Shown here one piece after another: positions 17,001 to 24,810 of a DNA stretch of 64,000 bases (its first letter is position 1; each line of letters starts with the position of its first letter). Source of the DNA: CAHJWH01 sp965198905 (GTDB lineage Bacteria > Pseudomonadota > Alphaproteobacteria > Caulobacterales > Caulobacteraceae). Below the pieces are notes generated by a model that was given only the letters and a program-made list of their open reading frames with translations, was not told the origin of the DNA and did no database searches. Location of the stretch: positions 3,658,001-3,722,000 of the forward strand of contig OZ240678.1 in assembly GCA_965198905.1 (NCBI GenBank), in the 5' to 3' direction. A program made the position numbers and the translations under genes.

Positions 17001-17776
17001 GGCTGGCGGACCCGGTCGAACAGGGTGAAGAAGGCGGTGCTCGTCAGGGCCTGCGCCTCCTCCAGCGACCAGCCCCTGATCTCCGCCAGCTTGGCGAGGA
17101 CGTGCGGCAGGTAGGCGGGCTCATTGCGACGTCCGCGCATGGGCGTAGGCGCGAGATAGGGGCAGTCGGTCTCGACGAGGATCCGGTCGGCGGGCATGTC
17201 GGCGATCACGTCACGAACCTCCTGGGCCGCCTTGAAGGTGGCTATGCCCGATACCGAGAACCAGGCGCCGAGCGCCGCGGCCCGGCGGGCGAGCCCTTCC
17301 CCGCTGGTATAGCAGTGCATCAGCAGCTTGAACGGTTTCGTGGCGTGGGCGGCTTCGAGCATGTCGCCCATGTCGGCGTCGGCCTTGCGGGTATGGACCA
17401 CCAATGGCAGTCCGCTAGCCTGGGCGGCGGCGATATGAGCGGCGAAGACCCGGCGTTGCTGGTCGCGCGGGCTGAGGTCGTAATGGTAGTCCAGCCCCGT
17501 TTCGCCCAGGCCGACCACCCGCCCGTTCTTGGCGAATTGGATCAGCTCTTCGGCCTCAAGCGCTTGATAGTCCTTGGCCTCATGAGGATGGACGCCCACC
17601 GTGCACCAGATGTCCGAATGCGCCGACGCCAGGACCTCGACGGCCGGGAAGTTGGACAGGCGGTCGCAGATGGTCAGCATCACCCGCACTCCGGCCAGGC
17701 GCGCCCGATCGATCACCTGTTCGCGATCCCCGTCGAAGGCGGGGGCATGCAGGTTGACGTGACTGTCGATCAGCAT
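16997..17776 (-). CDS. tatD: TatD-family hydrolase (metal-dependent deoxyribonuclease)
   Basis: A 259-residue TIM-barrel hydrolase of the TatD DNase family, linked to DNA fragmentation and repair. Expected family blocks are present: TVGVHPHEAKDY, GLGETGLDYHYD, the LPLVVHTRKADADM His, LLMHCYTSG and the late ILVETDCPYLAP. One deviation stands out: the N-terminal metal site, usually DSHxHLD, reads DSHVNLHAP here, so the second His is Asn. The start ATG shares its A with the holB stop, and the 3' end overlaps the MBL gene by four bases. Because of the altered metal site the exact activity is uncertain, though the fold is clear. Confidence 0.9.
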   Translation of the reverse strand: MLIDSHVNLHAPAFDGDREQVIDRARLAGVRVMLTICDRLSNFPAVEVLASAHSDIWCTVGVHPHEAKDYQALEAEELIQFAKNGRVVGLGETGLDYHYDLSPRDQQRRVFAAHIAAAQASGLPLVVHTRKADADMGDMLEAAHATKPFKLLMHCYTSGEGLARRAAALGAWFSVSGIATFKAAQEVRDVIADMPADRILVETDCPYLAPTPMRGRRNEPAYLPHVLAKLAEIRGWSLEEAQALTSTAFFTLFDRVRQP

Positions 17777-18789
17777 CAAGGGGCCCTCGAGCGGTTCGCC
17801 GTAGCGCGCAGTTCGGCGCGCAGGCTCCAGAAGGCGTCGGTCCGGTCCAGGTTCAGCGCCTCGACCCGCCCCGGCAACTCGGCGGTTCGCCGCCATAGCG
17901 TGGCCCAGGCGTCGGCGACGGAGGCCGTCGATGCGCGCTCGGCGGCCTCGTGCATGTGCTCCCCCAGCCGCTCAAGCAGCAAGGCGAAGACCTGGGCGCC
18001 CTCCCCGCCCCGCAGGCGATCGGCGAGGCGCAAGGCGTCGGAGTCGGCTTGCGTCCCCTTCGCCGCGTCGATGAGATCGGCCGCCGCATCGTCAAGGTCC
18101 AGCGCGCCGACGGCCGCCAGGGCCAGTACGCGTCCGGGCGCTCCGTGCGCCATGTGCGCCAGCCGCTTCGCCTCGGTATCCGAAACCTGCAGGCGGTCCA
18201 GGGCGAACTCGGCCAGGGCCGGCGTCGGCCAGGGGGCGAAGGCCAGCCGGCGGCAGCGGGAGCGGAGGGTCGGCAGCAGACGGCCCGGCGCATGGCTGAC
18301 CAGCAGCAGCACGCCCCGGCCCGACGGCTCCTCCAGCGTCTTCAGCACGGCGTTGGCGGCGTTGACGTTCAAATCGTCGGCGGCGTCGATGATCGCCACG
18401 CGATAGGGCGACAGCGCCGGCGCCTTGGAAAAGAACTCCGGCAGCCGCCGCGCCTCGTCCACCGGGATCGCCTTGCGCGCAGGCCCGCCCTCGACATGGC
18501 GTTCCAGCACCATGAGGTCAGGGTGGGACTGGGCGGCGACCATGCGGCTCACCGGGTCGTCCGGGCGCTGGCCCTGCAGCCCACCCTTTGTTGCGCCCTC
18601 GGCGCCGAGCAGACACCGGGCGGCGTGGTAGGCGAAGCTGGCCTTGCCGATCCCCTGCGGTCCGGTGAGCAGCCAGGCGTGGTGCAGCCGCCCCCGCGAC
18701 AAGGCCTCCTGGAAGGCCTGGGCCGGCGCATCGATCCGATCCAGCTGAAAGCTGAGACGCGGATGTTCAGGCGCGACGGCGGCCGTCAT
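17776..18789 (-). CDS. holB: DNA polymerase III subunit delta'
   Basis: Part of the clamp-loader complex that places the DnaN sliding clamp on DNA. The 337-residue AAA+ protein has LLTGPQGIGKASFAYHAARC as its P-loop region, with Ala in place of the usual Ser/Thr after the Lys, as expected for a subunit that need not hydrolyse ATP. The sensor region includes VAIIDAADDLNVNAANAVLKTLEEP and LLLVSHAPGRLLPTLRSRC, including the SRC arginine-finger motif. It lies between tmk and tatD with one- and four-base overlaps. The delta'-tmk pairing is a common arrangement. Confidence 0.93.
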   Translation of the reverse strand: MTAAVAPEHPRLSFQLDRIDAPAQAFQEALSRGRLHHAWLLTGPQGIGKASFAYHAARCLLGAEGATKGGLQGQRPDDPVSRMVAAQSHPDLMVLERHVEGGPARKAIPVDEARRLPEFFSKAPALSPYRVAIIDAADDLNVNAANAVLKTLEEPSGRGVLLLVSHAPGRLLPTLRSRCRRLAFAPWPTPALAEFALDRLQVSDTEAKRLAHMAHGAPGRVLALAAVGALDLDDAAADLIDAAKGTQADSDALRLADRLRGGEGAQVFALLLERLGEHMHEAAERASTASVADAWATLWRRTAELPGRVEALNLDRTDAFWSLRAELRATANRSRAP

Positions 18790-19424
18790 AGAGCACTGTC
18801 CAGCAGACGCCTCTGCACCACATCCCAGATGCGCGCGGCCACCTGATCGGGCGCCTGAGCCGCGTCCACGACGACGCAGCGGTCGGGTTCGGCCTGCGCG
18901 ATGTCGAGGAAGCCCTGGCGCAGCCGGGCGTGGAAGTCGGCGCCCTTACGCTCGAACCGCTCCTCCGCGCCGCCACGCGCCAGCGCCCGCGACAGCCCCT
19001 GTTCGATGGGGAGGTCCAGGATCAGCGTCAGGTCGGGCCGGGTCGCACCCAGGATCGCCTGTTCCAGTCCGCTGATGAAGGCTGCGTCCGCACCGCCCCC
19101 CGCCCCCTGGTAGGCGCGGGTGGAATCGGCGAAGCGGTCGGTAAGCACCCAGGCGCCGCGCGCCAATGCGGGCCGGATCAACCGCTCCAGATGATCCTCC
19201 CGGGCGGCGTAGAGGATCAGGGTCTCCGATAGGGCGGACCACCGATCCGCGTCGCCTCGGACCAGGAGATCGCGCAACGCCTCCGCGCCCGGCGACCCGC
19301 CGGGTTCGCGGGTGAGCACAAGCTCGGCCAGCCGGGGCGAAAGCCTTTCCGCAAGGCGACGGATCTGGGTGGTCTTGCCCGCGCCCTCCCCGCCTTCGAA
19401 GCTGATGAAACGTCCGTGCGCCAC
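18786..19424 (-). CDS. tmk: Thymidylate kinase
   Basis: Phosphorylates dTMP to dTDP for DNA synthesis. With the GTG start chosen the protein has 212 residues, the family norm; it begins MAHGRFISFEGGEGAGKTT, the P-loop near residue 10. Further motifs are LTREPGGSPGAEALRDLL (DR/REPGG substrate motif), ILYAAREDHL, and WVLTDRFADSTRAYQGAGGG (lid). The GTG is preceded by GGGGG. A longer open frame upstream contains no further homology. It overlaps holB by four bases and follows rlpA after 43 bp. Confidence 0.94.
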   Translation of the reverse strand: MAHGRFISFEGGEGAGKTTQIRRLAERLSPRLAELVLTREPGGSPGAEALRDLLVRGDADRWSALSETLILYAAREDHLERLIRPALARGAWVLTDRFADSTRAYQGAGGGADAAFISGLEQAILGATRPDLTLILDLPIEQGLSRALARGGAEERFERKGADFHARLRQGFLDIAQAEPDRCVVVDAAQAPDQVAARIWDVVQRRLLDSAL

Positions 19425-19467
19425 GCCCCCTGATCGCCTTGCGAGGCGATGAAGGCAAGGGCGACGC

Positions 19468-20460
19468 CTAGGGGACCAGCACCTTGGCGTCGGCGAAGCC
19501 GAGGGCGGCGATGCGCGAGCGGGCGGACTGGGCCGCCTCCGTCTGGGTCCAGGCGCCCACGACCACGCGATACAGGACCGGAGCCCCTTCGCGCTCCAGC
19601 GGGCGGATGCTGGTCTGGCCGGTAAGGGCGAGGCGCTCGGCGGCGCGCTCAGCGTTGCTTCGGTCTGCAAAGGCGCCCGCCTGCACCAGGAACTGACCGT
19701 CCGGAGGCGACGTCTCCGCGGCGGGCCGCGGCGCGGGCGTGTAGGCGATTTCGGCAGGCTCGTAGTCTTGCGGCGGCGAAGGAGGTGCGAGCCCCTCCCC
19801 GGCGGTGTCGCCGAGGTCTTCGGCGACTTCGGCGGCGGGGTCGACCATCGGCGTTGGGGCAGCGCGCGCCAGTTGCAGAGGTTGCGGGCGTGCGCGGACG
19901 ACGCTCGGCGGCGGGTCGGATTTGGCCCACATCGGGGGGTTGAGCCCTGACGGCCCGGCCGGACCGAGATACTGGACCCTCACGCGCGCGGTGCCGCGCT
20001 GAAGGAAGCCGAGCTGATCGGCGGCGGCTCGCGAAACGTCCAGGATGCGCCCCGGGACGAAGGGGCCTCGATCGTTGAGCCGCACGCGAAGACGCCGGCC
20101 GTTATCCAGATTGGTGACCTCAAGCCAGCTCGGGATCGGCAGGGTGGTGTGGGCGGCGGTTGGGATGCTGACGTCGAAGGGCTCGCCGTTCGCGGTCGTG
20201 CGGCTGCGGGACTCGTAGCTGTACCACGAGGCCAGGCCGATTCGATCGTAGCCGGGCTGATCGACCGGCGTGTACCAGCGTCCTCGCACCTGATAAGGCC
20301 GGTTGTAGGCTCGGATCCGCGTTCTCGACGCCGACACGAGCCGGTGCGACGTGGGCGCAAGCGGCGCGGTGGCGCAGGCGCTCAGGCTGAGCGCCGCGCC
20401 CAGGGCGGCAAGACTCCGCGTCAAGCCCGTGCGCAGATCACCATGGAGCCGGGTGGGCAT
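19468..20460 (-). CDS. rlpA: RlpA-family septal ring lytic transglycosylase-like lipoprotein with SPOR domain
   Basis: A 330-residue envelope lipoprotein. The signal peptide ends in the lipobox LSAC (Cys29). The central double-psi beta-barrel RlpA domain starts at GLASWYSYESRSRTTANGE and includes LEVTNLDNGRRLRVRLNDRGPF and ILDVSRAAADQLGF, with the conserved His and Asp in AAHTTLP and NDRGPF. After a Pro-rich linker a SPOR domain (about residues 255-330, FLVQAGAFADRSNAERAAERL) is expected to bind denuded septal peptidoglycan. RlpA enzymes cleave such glycan strands in some species. It is the first gene of the leftward run that continues with tmk and holB. Confidence 0.92.
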   Translation of the reverse strand: MPTRLHGDLRTGLTRSLAALGAALSLSACATAPLAPTSHRLVSASRTRIRAYNRPYQVRGRWYTPVDQPGYDRIGLASWYSYESRSRTTANGEPFDVSIPTAAHTTLPIPSWLEVTNLDNGRRLRVRLNDRGPFVPGRILDVSRAAADQLGFLQRGTARVRVQYLGPAGPSGLNPPMWAKSDPPPSVVRARPQPLQLARAAPTPMVDPAAEVAEDLGDTAGEGLAPPSPPQDYEPAEIAYTPAPRPAAETSPPDGQFLVQAGAFADRSNAERAAERLALTGQTSIRPLEREGAPVLYRVVVGAWTQTEAAQSARSRIAALGFADAKVLVP

Positions 20461-20612
20461 GCTCGCCTCCGCGCCCGCGAGAACCCGGGCACTGCGAGCA
20501 TGACGACCGGAGCTGAAAACAAGGTTAGCGCCATGCCCTGAAGCTGAGCGACGCCCCCTCTGCTTGCGCCCTCTCGCCCTGGCGCGCTGGGCCTGCTAAG
20601 AGCGCGCCTCCC

Positions 20613-20702
20613 GGACGGGTGGCCGAGTGGTTTAAGGCAGCGGTCTTGAAAACCGCCGTGGGTGAAAGCCCACCGTGGGTTCGAATCCCACCCCGTCCGC
20701 CA
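20613..20702 (+). tRNA. tRNA-Ser (anticodon TGA)
   Basis: A 90-nt class II tRNA. Acceptor stem GGACGGG pairs with CCCGTCC, with discriminator G and an encoded CCA. Anticodon loop CTTGAAA gives TGA, reading UCA and, by wobble, other UCN codons. A long variable arm (GTGGGTGAAAGCCCAC) marks it as tRNA-Ser. The T-arm is GGTTCGAATCC. Confidence 0.97.
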
Positions 20703-20852
20703 GATGTGCTCAATTCGGAAGCAGAGCCTAGCGGGCTTTACATGCCCGCTTGCGCAGCATCGCAAAAGATAGTCAAGCTGGCAGGTAATCTGAGTCGAGC
20801 GTGTAGTTCGGCGAGGAATTCCATCGCAACCCTAGACAGCAGGAAGGCTCGC

Positions 20853-21341
20853 ATGGCCGAAAACTCAGAAGCGGTTGAGCTCACCGCCGACATCGTGTCC
20901 GCCTACGTCAGCAACAACAATGTCGGGACGTCCGACCTGGTCCAGTTGATCCGACAAGTCCACGACGCTCTGACCCAGGCGTCAAGCGGTGTGACGGTCG
21001 AGCCCGCCGCTCCTCTGGCGCCGGCCGTGCCGATCAAGAAGTCCATCACGCCGGACTACCTGATCAGCCTGGAAGACGGGCGTAAATACAAGTCGCTCAA
21101 GCGCCACCTCAACACCCATGGGATGTCGCCGGATGAGTACCGCACCAAGTGGGGGCTAGCGAAAGACTATCCGATGGTGGCCGCCAACTACTCCGCCCAG
21201 CGCTCGAACCTCGCCAAGACGCTGGGTCTCGGCCGAGGTGGCCGGGGGGCCGCCGCCGCCGCACCGCCGCCCGCGCCGGAACCGACGTCCCCGCCCCCCG
21301 CCCCCGCAAAGCGTGGACGGAAAAAGGCCGTGGCGGCTTGA
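20853..21341 (+). CDS. mucR: MucR/Ros-family transcriptional regulator
   Basis: A 162-residue DNA-binding regulator. In alphaproteobacteria MucR proteins silence AT-rich promoters and control exopolysaccharide, motility and cell-cycle genes. Residues 1-45 form the N-terminal oligomerisation region (LTADIVSAYVSNNNV, LVQLIRQVHDAL). Residues about 60-115 form the zinc-finger-like DNA-binding domain: ITPDYLISLEDGRKYK, SLKRHLNTHGMSPDEYRTKWG, DYPMVAANYSAQRS. The zinc-coordinating Cys of Ros is absent (SLEDG), as in the zinc-free members of the family. The C-terminus is a Pro/Ala-rich tail ending in basic residues. AGGAAGG lies before the ATG; the gene is preceded by tRNA-Ser. Confidence 0.93.
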   Translation: MAENSEAVELTADIVSAYVSNNNVGTSDLVQLIRQVHDALTQASSGVTVEPAAPLAPAVPIKKSITPDYLISLEDGRKYKSLKRHLNTHGMSPDEYRTKWGLAKDYPMVAANYSAQRSNLAKTLGLGRGGRGAAAAAPPPAPEPTSPPPAPAKRGRKKAVAA

Positions 21342-21474
21342 TACTGCGGGTTCGAGGCTGCACAGGCCTCGGACAAGCTAACCCGCTGGACCGCCGAGCC
21401 GAGTTTGCTCGAGAAGGCTTTGCATCTTCAGTATCGGAGCGGCGGAGGGACGGTTACCATCTCCGTCAAATAGA

Positions 21475-22179
21475 TCAGCGTCTCTTCAATCCGGTCGCGA
21501 CAAGGAAGACTTCGGAGCTGTCGGACCGGCTCGCCTTCGGTTTGACGTGCTTCACGTCGCCGAAGGCGGCCTTGAGCCGGTCCAGCACGCCGCCCGCCGC
21601 GCCGCCCTGGAATGTCTTCACGACGAATCCGCCGCCTGTCTTCAGGTTGGCGGTAGCGAAGTCGGCGGCGGCTTCGATCAGGCCGACGATCTTCAGGTGG
21701 TCGGTTTGACGATGACCCGTGGTGTTGTGGGCCATGTCGCTGAGGACGAGGTCGGGCGGACCGCCGAGCAGCTCGATCAGCCGTTCACCCACGCCGGGAT
21801 CGGTGAAATCGGCCTGAATCAGCCGGGCGCCGGGAATGGGCTCGATCTCCAGCAGGTCCACGCCGGTCACCGCCGCCGCGCCCCGCTTCAACGCCACCTG
21901 CACCCAGCCGCCGGGTGCAGCCCCGAGGTCTATGACGCGCACGCCGCTGTGCAGCAGGTGGAAGCGGTCGTCGATCCCCGTCAGCTTGAACGCGGCGCGA
22001 GAGCGAAAACCTTCGGCGTGGGCGCGTTGGACGTAGGGGTCGTTCAGTTGCCGCTCCAGCCACTGCTGCGAAGAGGCGGTGTGGCTGCGGGCGGCCTTCA
22101 GGCGCTGGCCGACCGCGCGTCCCGAACTCTCGCCGCCGGTCGGCGGCCGCACCATGCGTCGGCGCTCGTCGTCACTCAT
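21475..22179 (-). CDS. rlmE: 23S rRNA (uridine-2552-2'-O)-methyltransferase RlmE
   Basis: A 234-residue FtsJ/RlmE enzyme that 2'-O-methylates U2552 in the peptidyl-transferase A-loop late in 50S assembly. The core starts RSRAAFKLTGIDDRFHLL (first catalytic Lys), followed by the SAM motif VIDLGAAPGGWVQVA, LLEIEPIPGARLIQADF, the catalytic Asp segment LVLSDMAHNTTG, and GGGFVVKTFQGG with the third catalytic Lys. The N-terminal 35 residues are a variable basic extension. The 5' end overlaps ppx by eight bases. The Ppx/GppA-RlmE pairing is common in alphaproteobacteria. Confidence 0.95.
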   Translation of the reverse strand: MSDDERRRMVRPPTGGESSGRAVGQRLKAARSHTASSQQWLERQLNDPYVQRAHAEGFRSRAAFKLTGIDDRFHLLHSGVRVIDLGAAPGGWVQVALKRGAAAVTGVDLLEIEPIPGARLIQADFTDPGVGERLIELLGGPPDLVLSDMAHNTTGHRQTDHLKIVGLIEAAADFATANLKTGGGFVVKTFQGGAAGGVLDRLKAAFGDVKHVKPKASRSDSSEVFLVATGLKRR

Positions 22180-23278
22180 GGGACGTGGCCGCCGCGGTTG
22201 CGGCCAGCGGCGGCGCGACGCTGCGGTTCGCACCCTTCGCGCCCCCGGCGATCAATGACAGCAGGATGCCTTCCCTGAGACCCCGATCGGCCACGCGCAC
22301 GCGCTGGCAGGGCCAGACCTCCTGGACGGCCTGCAGGATGGCGGCGCCGGCCAGCACCAGATCGGCGCGGTCAGGCCCGATGCAAGGCTCCGCCGCCCGG
22401 GCGCTCAAGCCCATGCCCATCAGCCGCTCGGCGGCCGCGATGCAGTCGACGTGGCTGAGCCAGAGACCGTCGACCTTGGCCCGGTCGTAGCGTTTCAGGC
22501 CGAGATGCATTCCGGCCAGGCTGGTGATCGCTCCGGATGTGCCGATCAGGTGGCCGCGACTGGCGGCGAACACCGGGCGCAGGTGATCGGCATGGCGGAA
22601 GGCCGAGATGTGACCCTTCATATGCTCGACCATGGCGCGGAACCAGGCGTCGGAGACGGGGTCGGTCTCTGGAAAGCGTTCCGCCAGGGTCACGACCCCG
22701 ATGGGGACCGACAGCCAGGCGCGTATCGGGAGGCGGTCCGGGGCCAGCCTGGCGCCCGGGCGTCGCAAGGCCCCGTCGCGCAGGTCCACCCAGGAAAGCT
22801 CGGTGGAGCCTCCGCCGACGTCGACCACGAGGGCCGCGCCGGCGCTTTGATCGATCAGGTTCAGGCACCCGACCACCGACAGCCGGGCCTCCTCGCGCGG
22901 CGCTATGATCTCAAGGTCGAGCCCGGTCCGGCGCTGCACTTCGGCGATGAAGCTCGCGCCGTTAGCCGCCTGCCGACAGGCCTGCGTCGCGACGGCGCGG
23001 ACCTTGGACACCCCCCGGCGGGTGATCTTCTCCGAACAGATCTGCAGCGCGACCAGGGTGCGTTCCATCGCGACCTCGTCCAGCCGACCGGTGCGCGACA
23101 AGCCCTCCCCCAAGCGTACGATTCGCGAAAAGGCCTCCACGATTCGGAAACTCCGCCCGGCGGGCGTGGCGATCAGCAGGCGGCAGTTGTTCGTGCCGAG
23201 GTCCAGCGCCGCATAGCACGGTCCATCCCGACGCGGCGTCCGGCCGGAGATTGTCGCGCTCGCCGCCGGGTGGGACAT
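22172..23278 (-). CDS. ppx: Ppx/GppA family exopolyphosphatase / guanosine pentaphosphatase
   Basis: A 368-residue member of the actin-like ATPase superfamily that hydrolyses polyphosphate or pppGpp, linking it to stringent and phosphate stress. Motifs: AALDLGTNNCRLLIA (phosphate 1), RIVRLGEGLSRTGRL, VRAVATQACRQAANG, IIAPREEARLS, and ALVVDVGGGSTELSW (phosphate 2), followed by LIGTSGAITSLAG. It is close to 370 residues, lacking the long C-terminal HD-like domain of E. coli Ppx. The ATG chosen lies one codon after an in-frame GTG. It overlaps rlmE downstream. Which substrate dominates cannot be told. Confidence 0.9.
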   Translation of the reverse strand: MSHPAASATISGRTPRRDGPCYAALDLGTNNCRLLIATPAGRSFRIVEAFSRIVRLGEGLSRTGRLDEVAMERTLVALQICSEKITRRGVSKVRAVATQACRQAANGASFIAEVQRRTGLDLEIIAPREEARLSVVGCLNLIDQSAGAALVVDVGGGSTELSWVDLRDGALRRPGARLAPDRLPIRAWLSVPIGVVTLAERFPETDPVSDAWFRAMVEHMKGHISAFRHADHLRPVFAASRGHLIGTSGAITSLAGMHLGLKRYDRAKVDGLWLSHVDCIAAAERLMGMGLSARAAEPCIGPDRADLVLAGAAILQAVQEVWPCQRVRVADRGLREGILLSLIAGGAKGANRSVAPPLAATAAATSHE

Positions 23279-23395
23279 CACCTCTCCTGCCGCAGCCGCC
23301 AGGAGGCAGGCGCTGTACGACCCGACTGTAACAAACCTGGCCCTGTGAGCGAACCCCCGCGATCACCACCGCCGGTTTCGCTCCCACCCGTGGCT

Positions 23396-23425
23396 CTTGC
23401 CCTATCCTTCGCCGCGTTCATAAAT
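23396..23425 (+). promoter_or_regulatory. Weak candidate heat-shock-type promoter upstream of hspQ
   Basis: CTTGCC and a later TTCATAAAT are separated by about 17 bases and lie roughly 35-60 bases upstream of hspQ. This loosely resembles sigma-32 -35 (CTTGAA) and AT-rich -10 elements. The match is poor and rests partly on the known heat induction of HspQ. Confidence 0.2.
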
Positions 23426-23456
23426 TAGTCACCATACCGGGCGGAAGCTGCGATAC

Positions 23457-23786
23457 ATGGACATGCGCGTCGCAAAGTTCAGACTCGGTCAAGTCGTCAG
23501 GCACCGGATTTTTCCGTTCCGTGGCGTCATCTATGACGTCGATCCCCAGTTCTCCAATAGTGACGAATGGTGGCTGTCGATCCCCGAAGGCGTCCGCCCG
23601 AGCAAGGATCAGCCTTTCTACCATCTTCTGGCCGAGAACGAGCAAAGCTGCTACGTCGCCTATGTTTCGGAGCAGAATCTGCTTGCCGACGACACCGGCG
23701 AGCCGGTGGGTCACCCCGGGGCGGGCGAAATGTTCACTCGCTTCGAGAATGGCGAATACCGGCTTCGGGAACACGCCACCCACTAG
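23457..23786 (+). CDS. hspQ: HspQ / hemimethylated-DNA-binding YccV-like protein
   Basis: A 109-residue protein. In enterobacteria HspQ is heat-induced, acts as a specificity-enhancing factor for Lon and influences DnaA stability. The N-terminal FRLGQVVRHRIFPFRGVIYDVDPQF and central PFYHLLAENEQSCYVAYVSEQNLLAD are diagnostic of the YccV/HspQ fold; the end is the variable FENGEYRLREHATH. In-frame Met codons at positions 1 and 3 are both possible; the first is used because GGAAG lies upstream at workable spacing. Divergent from ppx and followed by phhA on the same strand. Confidence 0.93.
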   Translation: MDMRVAKFRLGQVVRHRIFPFRGVIYDVDPQFSNSDEWWLSIPEGVRPSKDQPFYHLLAENEQSCYVAYVSEQNLLADDTGEPVGHPGAGEMFTRFENGEYRLREHATH

Positions 23787-23867
23787 AAGGCGCGCGCCGA
23801 TCGAACGTCGCCAACGCCTGCACCGCGCGGTATGGTCGATCAGATCGACGTCGAGCGAGCGATGGAC

Positions 23868-24743
23868 ATGAGCGCGGATGGCTTTGTGGCTGGGCCGCCT
23901 GACGGTGCGGCGGCCGACTGGACGATAGACCAGGCCTGGACCGCCTATACGCCGCAGGACCACCAGACCTGGCTGACGCTTTATGATCGCCAGCTGGGCG
24001 TCCTGCCCGGGCGGGCCTGCGACGCCTTCCTTCATGGGCTGGAGGTGCTGGACCTTCGCGGCGACGGCGTTCCGGACTTTGCGCGCATCAGCGAGCGGCT
24101 CCAGGCGCTGACCGGCTGGTCGGTGGTCGCAGTGCCCGGGCTCGTTCCCGACGAAGTCTTCTTCGACCACCTCGCCAACCGCCGGTTCCCGGCCGGAAAC
24201 TTCATCCGCAAGCCGCACGAGCTCGATTATCTGACCGAGCCCGACGTCTTCCACGATGTGTTCGGCCACGTGCCCATGCTCACCGACCCGATTTTCGCCG
24301 ACTACATGGCCGCCTATGGTCGAGGAGGCGCGCGCGCCTTGAAGCTCGGGCGTCTGCAGAACCTGGCGCGGCTCTATTGGTACACCGTGGAGTTTGGCCT
24401 GATGCAGTCGCGCGAAGGGCTGCGCATCTATGGCGCCGGCATAGTCTCGTCGCGCGCCGAGTCGGTCTTCAGCCTAGCGGACGGCTCTCCAAACCGCATC
24501 GCCTTCGACCTGGAGCGGATGATGCGGACGCCCTACCGCATCGACGATTTCCAGCAGGTCTATTTCGTCATTCCGTCGATCGATGAGCTGCTGGACGTGA
24601 CCCAGCGCGATTTTGGAGAGCTCTACACCCGCCTGACGGGCAGCGCCGACATCCCGATCGCGGCCATCGCCCCGGGTGATCGCGTCATCGCCCGCGGCGA
24701 TCAGGCCTACGCGCTGAGCCGCCCATCTCCGCAACTCGTCTGA
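23868..24743 (+). CDS. phhA: Phenylalanine 4-monooxygenase
   Basis: A pterin- and iron-dependent aromatic amino acid hydroxylase converting phenylalanine to tyrosine. The 291-residue bacterial form lacks the ACT regulatory domain of the animal enzyme. Iron ligands are visible as HDVFGHVPML (His129 and His134) and Glu175 in LYWYTVEFGL. Other conserved blocks are VVAVPGLVPDEVFFDHLANRRFP split around the pterin site, RKPHELDYL, and IYGAGIVSS. The start giving MSADGFV is preferred because it matches the known Caulobacter-type N-terminus (from memory); two upstream in-frame ATGs exist. A perfect hairpin follows the stop. Confidence 0.95.
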   Translation: MSADGFVAGPPDGAAADWTIDQAWTAYTPQDHQTWLTLYDRQLGVLPGRACDAFLHGLEVLDLRGDGVPDFARISERLQALTGWSVVAVPGLVPDEVFFDHLANRRFPAGNFIRKPHELDYLTEPDVFHDVFGHVPMLTDPIFADYMAAYGRGGARALKLGRLQNLARLYWYTVEFGLMQSREGLRIYGAGIVSSRAESVFSLADGSPNRIAFDLERMMRTPYRIDDFQQVYFVIPSIDELLDVTQRDFGELYTRLTGSADIPIAAIAPGDRVIARGDQAYALSRPSPQLV

Positions 24744-24753
24744 ACCTGACGGC

Positions 24754-24774
24754 GCGCCGATCCGGGATCGGCGC
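24754..24774 (+). terminator. Hairpin after phhA, candidate terminator
   Basis: A nine-base-pair perfect stem (GCGCCGATC-type arms, three-base loop) starts 11 bases after the phhA stop. A C/T-rich stretch rather than a T-run follows, so intrinsic termination is plausible but not certain. Confidence 0.4.
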
Positions 24775-24810
24775 CCTCCCCTCGATGGCGGGAGCGACTA
24801 AGTAGGCCCT

